From Opitutales bacterium (GTDB lineage: Bacteria > Verrucomicrobiota > Verrucomicrobiia > Opitutales > Coraliomargaritaceae): a stretch of 63,584 nt of DNA. The DNA lies in the NCBI GenBank assembly GCA_018607135.1, contig JABBCA010000052.1, forward strand, positions 1 through 63,584, in the 5' to 3' direction. Under the pieces are notes generated by a model, which saw nothing but the letters and a program-made list of their open reading frames with translations, searched no databases and was not told the origin of the DNA. Below, piece by piece: positions 30,001 to 38,269 of this stretch (position 1 is the first letter of the stretch; each line of letters opens with the position of its first letter). The position numbers and the translations under genes were made by a program.

Positions 30001-32494
30001 GGTTGCCCTACTCGCACATGGCAACCAGCCCATACGTTCCGCAAACGAGATGCACGATCGTATCAACGACGGCGCAGGCGCAGGTTACTTCCGTCTGATC
30101 GATACGCACGAAGCCTTCAGCGCTCCAGTCAATCTGCACATCACACCCACGCTCGCATCCGCACTACAATGGGCAGTCGTTGCCCCCTCCGCCAACAAAC
30201 CATGGCGTGATGGCCCGACGCTCAATACGCGCATCAGCACATTATTACTCAACGATCAAGCCATGCTCTTCGGCACCACATTTGCTGACCAGGTCATTCC
30301 ATACGCCAGCACCGCATTTACCCAAGACAGTGTGAACCTTGCCGATACCGTGTTGAGTGAAGTGTATAGCACCTCTCCATCGACCAGCGTTTTCTGGCCC
30401 GCCGAACGCGTAGTCGATGACGGCGTGCTCGGCACTATCCAATCCATGGGCTACACCCACACAGTCGTGGATCAAATGCGCCATTTCTTCAAATGGTTTG
30501 GGCGCACACAAGCGCTTGGACAAGCAGGTTATCAGATCAACGAAGTTAACAACGTCGGACTGTTCCCGATACATGATTTCGCCAGCACCTTCCGCTTCGA
30601 AAATAATGACAGCGGGCTCAACATGTCCTTGCGAGAATTACTCAATCGCCGCGCACGTAGTGACACGCAAGATCAAGTGCTCAGCCTCCTCAGTGATTGG
30701 GAAGACTTCCGCACAGGCACCCAAGCCGATGCCTACGACATTAACCTTCGCTGGCTCGCCAACCGCCCTTGGATCGAACTCGTCACCCTTGAAGACGTTG
30801 CCAGCGGTGACATCGATTTATCCGAACCCGCAGACGGCACAGGCGACAACTGGAGCACCGTTGATCGCGGCACAGGACAGTCCCTACAAACGACTGCTAA
30901 GGACTTCATCGACCATGCCACACAAGAAGATTACGGTAACTGGTATGACGGCCAAAGCGGCCGCGAAGAAGGCCTCAAAGGCAAGACCTTTGAGATACGC
31001 CCAGGCATCAGCCTCCCTGACAGTTTTGGCGAAGTCGGCGATACAGGCATCGCAAATACCACATGGAATCAAGTCAATGCGATCAGCAACACGAGCACCA
31101 GCGAGCTCGGTCGCTCCGCAGCTCACGCCGCGATGTTTGTCACCGCATTCCATGACCAGCAAAACAACGACCTCAGCAAGTTCTCCACTGGCACCTACAT
31201 CTACCCAGATACCGACTTCAACAATCTAGCCGAGTTCTCCAAACTCGCTCAGTCGCAAATGCGTTTTGCCGCACTTTACAAGCGTGTCGACACATGGGCA
31301 GCCGCTGCGCCGGTTGTCGCAACAGCAAGCACGGAAGACGTCGACCTAGATGGCGAAGTTGAATACCTACTCTACAACGAGACCTCCTTCGCGGTCTTTG
31401 AAGCCATCGGCGGACGCTGCGTCGCGGCCTTTGCACGCAACGCAATCACTGGAAGAGTTTACCAAGTCATCGGCACACAACTCACTTACGCAGGCTTCGA
31501 AACCGAAGAAGAAGGCACCGCAAACGTCGACAACGGCGAGATCGGCGCACGCAGAACCTCAGCCTTCAAAGACTGGTTTGCAGATGGAACCGGTGGCGGC
31601 ACCACTGGCTATGTCAATTCACTCTATACAGTAACTGCGAGCGGCAGTGGCACTGGATGGACATTCACTGCACCTGGAGGGCACATCGTCAAGACCATCA
31701 CACTCGACAACACCCTACCCGAACTCCAAGCCGACTATAGCCTCAGCGGCGATGTCAATAAGCTCTTCGTCCGTCATGGTCTGTCACCCAACTTGTGGAA
31801 TTTGATCAGCCGCGGTCAATACGACCTCGACCCACTCAGTGTATCCACAGGACGCATACGCCTCGCTAACCGTGGTGGTGCCGAGCCAGTCGTCGCACAA
31901 GTCACTTACGACGCGAATACCGACTTTGTCGGCGGAGCCGTTGACGACGAACTGGGTGTCACCGAATGGGACGCGCTCAACATGCGCAACCAAGCGCTGA
32001 TACAACAAGTCGAACTCACCAACGTGGACGGACAAAGCAACTTCTCGATGAGCCTGAGCCTCGAAAGCGGCACTACCGACAGTGACGGCGATCTGTTACC
32101 CAACTGGTGGGAACTCGACAATGGCCTCGATCCTAATAGCGCTGTAGGCGGCAATGGCACCACTGGTAACGACGATGGTGATGCATTCACGAACTACGAA
32201 GAATACGTCTTGGGCCTCAACCTAGGAGTGGCTGAGTTCAACGGTCTACCGCAAGGCCTCATTGCGAAGAATGTCACAGGCGGCTTCACTGTCACCTTCC
32301 CTGTTCTTGCAGGCAGAAGCTACCGTGTCTGGTATACCGATGATCTCAGCGATACATGGGATCCAGCAGGCGGCAGCTTCAGCATCAGTGAGAGCGACAG
32401 CGCCTACGTCTGGACAGACGATGGCACCAACACTTCACCTGCCCCCGACACCGTCGATAACCGTTTCTACAAGATAGAAATCACCCGACCCTGA
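24086..32494 (+). CDS. Giant secreted GH13 alpha-glucan hydrolase with GH57-like second module
   Basis: Encodes 2,802 residues from the ATG at 24086 (a GTG 12 bp earlier is possible); signal peptide is about 1-31. Residues ~35-500 are a GH13 barrel with all four conserved regions: DNIMNH (D119), LRLDAVKH (nucleophile D296), LFGEH (acid/base E359) and QSHDND (D421). A beta-rich domain C follows (~500-650), then sandwich modules including YYTTDGSNPEG with WWRAEID. DxDxDG thrombospondin-3-like calcium repeats span ~1366-1690 and a DOMON/CBM9-like sandwich spans ~1720-1950. From ~1968 a GH57-like part starts (ALLAHGNQP), with FWPAER at 2103-2108 placing a candidate nucleophile at E2107. The C-terminus has another DSDGD repeat and a strand-rich tail. 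Usual amylases are 450-700 residues. The GH57 assignment rests on motifs by eye. Confidence 0.88.
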   Translation: MLHTFSSTLRALSQSALLLVTLLCAHTARGEAMLQYFNTDWAEITRKMPELAEAGYSSLWLPPPTKGSGGLSVGYDMWDPYDLGSLNQRNTIRTRYGTEAELLELVKTAHRFGIRVYFDNIMNHRAFDIPGFNEDTPIDVYPGMVPEDFHLRTTQEGFYRKWDNTRDWNSAWQVQNLGLADLIDIAQEPGTTNQNFGPNEGDTFPKIKFIRDLDRPHQYAYDKDGNYVGFGGLLTIAEGLLNGEGSPTPSEAQIKARAQQYLQDNAGVYEEYVEDYLNRAARWLMDRTKADGLRLDAVKHVRADFFGATFGVDKDTSDYGYHGQIQRQFNITRGFSDPNHRDTVFDTEAPRDDAMLFGEHLGEPPGYGPYFDSGMRLVDNPLRQQFNDRLGSPFNGLNGFDNPGAGGFDPALTVMHAQSHDNDYAARRELQHAMYFTRAGLGLLYTDGNYQAETLGESGGAFPRHANTSFLGQWDDARVPNLLYIHEQFARGYQQGKWSDSDVVIYERVDKRENGSMTDADGVTMLFMLNDNYSAGQGRNFGTSFPATAGGSDAYLYNYSDYGGGFYTYASNIVNGSTVIPEGGYFVFSWKNPDPSILWSNSGGRPITIYQNGVEVDTVDVLRRDGPNGDADFHGDTLPISSQPIISNPQSDDFAYTATVPRITDGTQVNFVARADGSAENILFKLDGGIDLNGINHSGGDPRDNPPALATDTFLGYEQPTFVDRIGPEKFAAIDTARCIFGSAGAETYTAGAPTIDGFGSNPQEAAAATFVFHDPIGGFDGWTPQDGSLATATQLDQTGASTILWAKTNSVGAGFRAFIYYTTDGSNPEGAGGWGRGTTQAAEAFYVTPNTAGGDNWWRAEIDPTPAGTLKYKIGIYQTSQSSIFPTGATEVALKTKMMTTFQTSERDLTTVSVRPHNDYGVTETGLEEGMHMIAARAFLERPGKASIYNTFKQTFYYDAQRPQGEVRFPENDNDTIGGSSYGVVVRTDATVEEVWYCITDSDTANDDINTGGSNGNGVGFEPYIDTNQNGTRDANEAYEDLNNNDTWDNNITDNWVRASELTPSLAFEPTNSAYRKEWRFDYVNVPATGTADIKIRLRELSSADYENFSLSDANGHYTTITRTVNTAGPNERMFIAFPSQDRQIVDDSYIMKVYFSKSLAGGLTEQALIDRFLISIGSNEEGDAGEPQSRDNYSIVYDETSDYHSLAYQLPNLYNDLPSYDHKITVTHDRPSPATDFETCRIVRALPVTTPRVLIVNPPELDSDGRPFEIILPDVPTPAAEDRQFTIQVATNLNATNVTLSFVDLRGSSVAVPTTSEAGNSKFWNFIWSDIAEGTYRFTATVTSPSGNNTADRNTKILYREIVDEDDTDADDDDDGLLDSDENTAQFLPNQSPDGGITPAPKPNPEQWTNGEVHVHYAYGKSSPTSPDTDGDGLPDGLEVGWRNAAGDPPTDLSANTDGDAFPNFIGDLDPPFYNTLDNFGNVPDVDSQSLGGDRARQSAGSVTDPADPDSDNDGLLDGVEDANRNGWVDGDGELIPVTFDPWAGRDWPDGIIQPSETWVETDPNNADTDGDGATDGFSEDSNFDGVIEGDTNTDRAYDTGEEWSETDPLNADTDGDGLPDGWEIDNGLDPLDNGVDNLRTTAASDPQTYVHSTQGALPRNGGSDDPDEDGFTNLQELANGTRPLEDDNVPPPPANSIIIGPGNDDTVGNAINLNEFTDWTIDDLLVLDEYDGNGTNNQGTDIYKAYDGFDESRDIVAFYFRDGGGDGKVYFRFDFHDLQAFAEEGNLDAYVVIDTGNTSVGESALPEDLDTRTEMKWEVLVAIYQADNGAVYIDTDPGDNTTAIGEDVFTKGVVRRTQANANGFGQAYFNSDLDSMEASISRQALLDAGWNGNADNLNFQVFTTRDGTNNSPTPGLGDIGGRSDIRDAVYDDFIASAYFRDQSSIAGDKSILYSWFSRTGANDRGKRAKVALLAHGNQPIRSANEMHDRINDGAGAGYFRLIDTHEAFSAPVNLHITPTLASALQWAVVAPSANKPWRDGPTLNTRISTLLLNDQAMLFGTTFADQVIPYASTAFTQDSVNLADTVLSEVYSTSPSTSVFWPAERVVDDGVLGTIQSMGYTHTVVDQMRHFFKWFGRTQALGQAGYQINEVNNVGLFPIHDFASTFRFENNDSGLNMSLRELLNRRARSDTQDQVLSLLSDWEDFRTGTQADAYDINLRWLANRPWIELVTLEDVASGDIDLSEPADGTGDNWSTVDRGTGQSLQTTAKDFIDHATQEDYGNWYDGQSGREEGLKGKTFEIRPGISLPDSFGEVGDTGIANTTWNQVNAISNTSTSELGRSAAHAAMFVTAFHDQQNNDLSKFSTGTYIYPDTDFNNLAEFSKLAQSQMRFAALYKRVDTWAAAAPVVATASTEDVDLDGEVEYLLYNETSFAVFEAIGGRCVAAFARNAITGRVYQVIGTQLTYAGFETEEEGTANVDNGEIGARRTSAFKDWFADGTGGGTTGYVNSLYTVTASGSGTGWTFTAPGGHIVKTITLDNTLPELQADYSLSGDVNKLFVRHGLSPNLWNLISRGQYDLDPLSVSTGRIRLANRGGAEPVVAQVTYDANTDFVGGAVDDELGVTEWDALNMRNQALIQQVELTNVDGQSNFSMSLSLESGTTDSDGDLLPNWWELDNGLDPNSAVGGNGTTGNDDGDAFTNYEEYVLGLNLGVAEFNGLPQGLIAKNVTGGFTVTFPVLAGRSYRVWYTDDLSDTWDPAGGSFSISESDSAYVWTDDGTNTSPAPDTVDNRFYKIEITRP

Positions 32495-32513
32495 TTTTCA
32501 GATCACTTTACCC

Positions 32514-35500
32514 ATGAGACATCTATTTTCCGTTTTCATTTTTCTCATAGTTACTCTACATGCGAGCTATGGTGCAGCGTCAGGTGACCTTTGGCATATC
32601 CCTTTTAATCAAGAAGTGCCTGAAAATAATGGAGGCACCTCCAATTTTTATCGCATGCGCACACCGTATGTCGAAATCGACCCCGTCGGCACTTTCACAG
32701 TCTACCAAGGTTTCTTTAAAGACGGAGGCACGAATGGCGATCAAGACGGCGGCACGCTTTACTACCGGAACGCAACCGCTGCGGGCGCATGGCAATCCGA
32801 GGCACTCGGCTTCCACGCCAACGAAGGTGGCAATCAATTCTGGAAAGCATCTGTCGATCTCGGCCCTACCGGACTCGATGCAGCTGATACAGACATCATT
32901 GAATACTACATTTTAGTCACTTTTACAGGTGGCACTCCGGACAATACCTACATCTACGGTGGTGATCTTGATCCCGGTTCAGGCAATCAACTCTTCACCG
33001 ACACTGAAGCCACCGCACAAGCCGCCCCCTACTCTTTCCGTAACCGTCCAGCATGGATTTTCCACGCTGACAATCGAGTCATCAACGGCGACGACCTAGA
33101 ATTCTGGGCAAAAGTGGGCTATATCATCGACATCAACGACAACACCACACGCTGGGCCAATGCGGGTGCTGTTTACTACACAACCGACGGCACAGATCCG
33201 GAAGGATCACTTGGCACAGCCAGCGGAAACAGCAATGCAGTGGCATTTACCTACAGTCATCCTGAACAAAATGAAATCGACAGTGGCAGCACCACTGGTG
33301 GTCGTGGAATGTGGTGGCGTGCAGATGTTGACGACCTCTTGCAAGGGCTCTCGCTCGGTTCGACAATTAAATATCGTATCGGTTTTTGGAATACAGGAAC
33401 AAACGAAGAGAAATTTGCCGATCATAATGCGGGCACCAACAATCAGACTTTTTCATTTAGCAACGGCGCTCTCGGAGACCCAGTTCTCACAGTATCGACG
33501 GCAACCACTGGCACTCTCAATGGCGACTACACAACAACTAAACTCTATGTAGATGAAATCGCCAACGACAGTATTCCGGTAACCATCTTGTTTGAACCGG
33601 GTCAGTCCAATATTACAGCGGGTAGCGTTCAGGTCGTCACCAACTTGAATCAACGTCACCGCGCAGATGCAGACAAGAATTCAAACAACATTTCAGATGG
33701 CCAAGAATGGAATCAAACCGAAGCCATCATCGGATCTTCCACTGACGACACTTACTACTATCAGACGCATACAATGACAGCGACTGGAAACCCTGGTGAA
33801 TATTCGGTAGTCATCAATGCCACGAAAACTGGTGCCTACCGCTTATCAGCACGCTGGAAAGTCGATGGAGACCCAGACTGGCGTCAATACACCGCATTTG
33901 GACGTCGAGACCACGCGCTCACCGTTGCGCCTACCGATGCACGCAACATCAATCTCTACGAAATTAACACGCTCACTATCGAGGCAAATGGCGGCGGCTA
34001 CGCCAATCGCTCTACCTTTGAGGATCTACACGACGCAGCGGGCGCACTGCGAACTGGCGACGGCAAAGGATTTAACTTAGGCTACTTACAAGGCTTAGGA
34101 GTGAACTGGCTCTGGTTCCAACCAGTCCACCCTCCTGCAATCGAAGGCCGTGAAACCGACCCCGCCACGGGATTCGCCTACGATCACGGCAGTCCTTATG
34201 CGATTAAGAATTTCTTCGAAATCGACCCAGCGATGAGCATTGCCAACACGCGCACCGCAGCGAGAACTGCATTCAAAGACTTTGTCGCTGCTGCCGATGG
34301 CGCCAATGTCGAGATCATGCTCGATGCACCATTCAACCACACCGCTTTCGACGTCGAACTCGGCCAACCAGGTGTCGACCTCTTTCAACCAGATGGACAA
34401 GCATGGTCCGACACTGATGAAATTCGAAATCGAGATGCCCGCTTCTTCTCGAAAGGAAACATCTTCAACAGCGACGACAATAACTACGGCGAACGAGCCT
34501 CAAATTCAGGCGAAATGACCAATGCCCCCGACCGTGGCGATTTCGGTAAATGGGGAGATGTTGTCGATGTCTTCTTCGGCAATTACGACTCACTAGTCAG
34601 ATCTAATGTCACCGAAAACTCACGCTACCTCAACGAAGGAGACCAATTCTACTACACCGACCCAACCTGGATATCGAACGACTTCGTCCAAGGTAGCATC
34701 GATCAGAACACGACTCGCAACGTCTGGAAATACTTTAGAGATTATGCACTCTATTGGCTAGACGAGACAGGCTACCCAGCTGGCACTGCACACACTGAGG
34801 CGAATCGAAATATAGGTATCGACGGCCTACGCTGTGACTTTGGCCAAGGGCTTCCACCCCAAGCATGGGAATACATCATTAACACCGCGCGCACTCGGAA
34901 GTGGAATTTCGTGATGATGAGCGAATCGCTTGACGGTGGCGCAGTCACCTACCGCTCGAATCGCCACTTCGATATCATGAATGAGAATATTGTTTTCCCA
35001 CTCAAAAGCGCAGGTGATGCATCCGCATATCGTCAAATCTTTGAGGACCGCCGCAACTCTTACGGTCAAGGTCTAGTGCTTCTCAACAATACCTCACACG
35101 ATGAGGAAAACTACGTCGATCCGTTCGAAGCACTGGTTCGCTACTCCGTTGTCGGAGCTATGGACGGCGTGCCACTCGTGTTCATGGGCCAAGAACTCGG
35201 CATTTCACGGACGTTCGGCTTCACCTTCTACGAAACCAATTTCGGCAAACAGATTGGTCACTTCAAGAAGTATAACTCCATCGATCCGATCTGGGATGAT
35301 GGTGACTTCGGCAACGATCAAATCTATCAAGTGTATGCAGGCATTAACTCCGCGAGATTGTTCAGCCCTGCATTACGTAGTAACAACCGCTGGTTCCTAG
35401 ATGGAAATGGATTCAACAATCAAATCTTCGCGGTGGCCAAATACGAGGAGGCCAACGCGTCTCCAGCTACCAGTGATGTGGTCATCGCGCTCACCAACGT

Positions 35501-36404
35501 AGACCGCGACAACAATCAATCCGATCAATTCGTGCTCCCCTCTGCCTTAGCCGACCTAATGGGCATTCAAGACAGCCGCATGTATAACGTGAAGAACATC
35601 GCCGCTTACACAGGCCAAGATCCAAACCGTAGAAATTATTGGCTCTGGAATGGCAGTGCGGGCTTCAGTGGCGCCGCGCTCAAATCGACTGGTTTCTTTG
35701 TGCAACTTTGGGAGGTGCCTACCGAACCAGCTCTTTGGACTGCTGGCCCCTACGAGGCGCAATACCTAAAAGTTTACGATGTCACCGCACCATCCGCGAC
35801 ACCGACGCAACCGACGCAACCACAAGTTTACAATTACGCCATCGGCGACACGGTCACCTTTGATTGGGCAGACGTTCCGGCAGATGCAGGAGGCGTGATT
35901 CCGCATTACCAAGTCACTGTTACCATCAATGGAAATACACAAGCTCCCGATACGGTTTCGATCAGTGAATACACCGTCAACGCTTCAGAAGACGATGAAA
36001 TCTCTATCACCGTTAAAGCAGTGAACCCAGAAGTGACCAGCAATGCCGGCCCTAGCAGCTCTGCCAGTGCGACCGTTAAACTACTCGCCGAAAACGACGA
36101 CGAAGATGGCGACGGCGCAAGCAATGCCGCTGAAGACAGTGCTGGAACCAATCCGCTCGATTCTAGTTCAGTGCTTTCTGTAACGAATCTAGACAAGGCA
36201 AGCAATACTGCGACCGTGAGTTGGAATAGCGTAAGTGGCATCTTTTACGTAGTGCAAACGCGCGACTCCCTCAGCACGGGTGACTGGGCAGACATCGCAG
36301 GATCGGGAACATTTGGCACTGGAGGCGAACTCAGTTATGAGCATTCGATTGCTCCAAGTGATGATCAACAGTTCTATCGTGTCCGTATTGCAACCGCTCC
36401 TTAG
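32514..36404 (+). CDS. Secreted multidomain GH13 alpha-amylase-like enzyme
   Basis: A 1,296-residue exported protein (signal peptide ~1-21). Residues ~25-450 are N-terminal beta modules, one with YYTTDGTDPEG and MWWRADVDD, homologous to a module in the upstream giant enzyme. The GH13 barrel (~475-1000) has LDAPFNH (D604), LRCDFGQG (nucleophile D775), MSESLD (acid/base E804) and NTSHDEEN (D863). Cys replaces the usual residue before the nucleophile. The end carries a fibronectin-III-like domain (~1100-1180), an acidic EDGDG calcium-type motif and a FYVVQT sandwich tail. It starts 19 bp after the giant gene, so both are probably one operon. Substrate probably starch or a related alpha-glucan. 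Confidence 0.9.
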   Translation: MRHLFSVFIFLIVTLHASYGAASGDLWHIPFNQEVPENNGGTSNFYRMRTPYVEIDPVGTFTVYQGFFKDGGTNGDQDGGTLYYRNATAAGAWQSEALGFHANEGGNQFWKASVDLGPTGLDAADTDIIEYYILVTFTGGTPDNTYIYGGDLDPGSGNQLFTDTEATAQAAPYSFRNRPAWIFHADNRVINGDDLEFWAKVGYIIDINDNTTRWANAGAVYYTTDGTDPEGSLGTASGNSNAVAFTYSHPEQNEIDSGSTTGGRGMWWRADVDDLLQGLSLGSTIKYRIGFWNTGTNEEKFADHNAGTNNQTFSFSNGALGDPVLTVSTATTGTLNGDYTTTKLYVDEIANDSIPVTILFEPGQSNITAGSVQVVTNLNQRHRADADKNSNNISDGQEWNQTEAIIGSSTDDTYYYQTHTMTATGNPGEYSVVINATKTGAYRLSARWKVDGDPDWRQYTAFGRRDHALTVAPTDARNINLYEINTLTIEANGGGYANRSTFEDLHDAAGALRTGDGKGFNLGYLQGLGVNWLWFQPVHPPAIEGRETDPATGFAYDHGSPYAIKNFFEIDPAMSIANTRTAARTAFKDFVAAADGANVEIMLDAPFNHTAFDVELGQPGVDLFQPDGQAWSDTDEIRNRDARFFSKGNIFNSDDNNYGERASNSGEMTNAPDRGDFGKWGDVVDVFFGNYDSLVRSNVTENSRYLNEGDQFYYTDPTWISNDFVQGSIDQNTTRNVWKYFRDYALYWLDETGYPAGTAHTEANRNIGIDGLRCDFGQGLPPQAWEYIINTARTRKWNFVMMSESLDGGAVTYRSNRHFDIMNENIVFPLKSAGDASAYRQIFEDRRNSYGQGLVLLNNTSHDEENYVDPFEALVRYSVVGAMDGVPLVFMGQELGISRTFGFTFYETNFGKQIGHFKKYNSIDPIWDDGDFGNDQIYQVYAGINSARLFSPALRSNNRWFLDGNGFNNQIFAVAKYEEANASPATSDVVIALTNVDRDNNQSDQFVLPSALADLMGIQDSRMYNVKNIAAYTGQDPNRRNYWLWNGSAGFSGAALKSTGFFVQLWEVPTEPALWTAGPYEAQYLKVYDVTAPSATPTQPTQPQVYNYAIGDTVTFDWADVPADAGGVIPHYQVTVTINGNTQAPDTVSISEYTVNASEDDEISITVKAVNPEVTSNAGPSSSASATVKLLAENDDEDGDGASNAAEDSAGTNPLDSSSVLSVTNLDKASNTATVSWNSVSGIFYVVQTRDSLSTGDWADIAGSGTFGTGGELSYEHSIAPSDDQQFYRVRIATAP

Positions 36405-36527
36405 AGTAACCGAAATTGTAGGGCCTTTGCCTTGCAAAGCGCCGCCGCATCCTAAGGTTCAATTCCATACACGACGCTTCACAAACGAAGCCCCACGAAA
36501 TAACCTCTAAACTATCTGTGTCCATCC

Positions 36528-38255
36528 GTGGCTAAATTACATCACTTCGCACTCATAGCCATGCTCGCGTCTGCAGCATATGCTGCCCCGACCGTTCCAG
36601 ATTGGGCGAAGGACGTGGTCTGGTATCAGATATTCCCAGAGCGATTTAATAATGGCGATCGGTCCAACGATCCCACACGTGCATCCCTAAGTGAGCCACA
36701 GTATGTAACGCCCAATTGGCAAACCACTGCATGGGAGTCTGAATGGTTCGACCGCGCGGATTGGGAAAAGGAAATGAGCCCCCACTTTGATGCGACCTTA
36801 CACCACCGTCGCTATGGAGGCGACCTGCAAGGTGTCATCGATAAACTCGACTACCTCAAAGAACTTGGAGTCACTGGCATTTATTTCAATCCGATCTTCT
36901 ACGCGGACTCTCTGCATAAATACGATGGCAACAGCTTTCATCACATCGACCCTCATTTTGGCCCCGATCCAGAAGGCGACCTAAAAATCATCGAAGAAGA
37001 GTCGAGCAACCCAAGAAGCTGGCAATGGACAGCCGCCGACAAACGCTTCCTCGAACTTCTTAAAGAAGCCAAGGCTCGCGACATCCGTGTCATCATCGAC
37101 GGCGTCTGGAACCACACCGGGCGCGATTTCTTTGCGTTCGCCGACATCCGCACACGTTTCCAAAAATCACGCTACGCACGCTGGTATGACATCAAGCAAT
37201 TCGACGACCCACGCACTGCCCGTAACGAGTTCGACTACAATGGATGGTATGGCTTCAAAAGCCTTCCCGAATTTGCCAACGATCCATCAGATCAGAACTT
37301 AGCTTCGGGCCCTAAACGCTATGTGTTCAATGCTAGCAAGCGCTGGATGGACCCAAACGGCGACGGCGATCCAAGTGACGGTATCGACGGCTGGCGCCTC
37401 GATGTCGCCGAAGAAGTGCCCCACGGCTTTTGGCAAGAGTGGCATGCTTACATTCGCGAAATCAATCCAGAGGTCTTTACCTCCGCCGAGATTTGGGGAA
37501 GCGCGGGACAGTATCTACGTGAGACACACTTTTCCTCGGCAATGAACTATCGCGGCTTTGCCATTCCTTTAAAAGGCTGGCTCATTGATGGGAAAATAAC
37601 CGCGAGTCAATTTGCCGAACGTCTCAACAACGAACGCAATAGCCATGGCGACAACGCTTACATCCTGCAGAACCTAGTCGACTCGCACGACACCCAACGA
37701 ATCGCCTCAGCAATCGCCAATCGCAGCAGCTTCGATCACTACAAAAACTCTGACTGGTTCGACTACGACGATGGCGAACGCGTCAACGCTCGAACTCCAG
37801 GTTATAACAATGGCCCACCCGACGAAGACGGTTATCGCATCTGGAAAATGCTCGCACTCTTTCAAGCCACCTATGTCGGCGCGCCAATGATTTACTACGG
37901 CACCGAAGTCGGCATGTGGGGAGCAGACGACCCCGAGGACCGTATGCCGACATGGTGGCATCGGATGGACAAGGCGATCTACAAAAGCTACCAAGCCGCC
38001 TTTCAACTACGACATACACACACTGCCCTTCGACGCGGAGATTTCAAAGTCCTCGAAACCCGCGATGATGCGCAAGTGTTTGCCTTCGAGCGCACCTATA
38101 GCGATGAGCGCCTAGTAGTGACCTTCAATCGAGGTAATGGTGACGCCACGCTCGATGGCGACTACCTAAAAGGTCTGAAGTTGATTCACTCAACTGACCC
38201 CAGCGCCAACACACGCCGTCTGCCAAAACTAAGCGCAGCAATCTTTGGACAGTAA
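36528..38255 (+). CDS. GH13 neopullulanase/cyclomaltodextrinase-like enzyme
   Basis: Encodes 575 residues from a GTG at 36528, chosen because it gives a complete signal peptide (MAKLHHFALIAMLASAAYAA). The barrel begins VVWYQIFPERFNNGD, typical of oligosaccharide-acting GH13 enzymes. Conserved regions are DGVWNH (D191), WRLDVAEE (nucleophile D292), TSAEIWG (acid/base E321) and VDSHDTQR (D388). The protein ends with a short beta domain and has no extra modules, so it probably acts on oligosaccharides released by the two larger enzymes, in the periplasm (inference). It follows the 1,296-residue gene by 123 bp. No transporter is next to the cluster. Confidence 0.92.
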   Translation: MAKLHHFALIAMLASAAYAAPTVPDWAKDVVWYQIFPERFNNGDRSNDPTRASLSEPQYVTPNWQTTAWESEWFDRADWEKEMSPHFDATLHHRRYGGDLQGVIDKLDYLKELGVTGIYFNPIFYADSLHKYDGNSFHHIDPHFGPDPEGDLKIIEEESSNPRSWQWTAADKRFLELLKEAKARDIRVIIDGVWNHTGRDFFAFADIRTRFQKSRYARWYDIKQFDDPRTARNEFDYNGWYGFKSLPEFANDPSDQNLASGPKRYVFNASKRWMDPNGDGDPSDGIDGWRLDVAEEVPHGFWQEWHAYIREINPEVFTSAEIWGSAGQYLRETHFSSAMNYRGFAIPLKGWLIDGKITASQFAERLNNERNSHGDNAYILQNLVDSHDTQRIASAIANRSSFDHYKNSDWFDYDDGERVNARTPGYNNGPPDEDGYRIWKMLALFQATYVGAPMIYYGTEVGMWGADDPEDRMPTWWHRMDKAIYKSYQAAFQLRHTHTALRRGDFKVLETRDDAQVFAFERTYSDERLVVTFNRGNGDATLDGDYLKGLKLIHSTDPSANTRRLPKLSAAIFGQ

Positions 38256-38269
38256 TTTGTAGAGCAGTG

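Noticed and set aside
24086-38255. Polysaccharide utilisation locus of the SusC/SusD type
   Set aside because: No TonB-dependent transporter or SusD-like lipoprotein is encoded next to the three GH13 enzymes.
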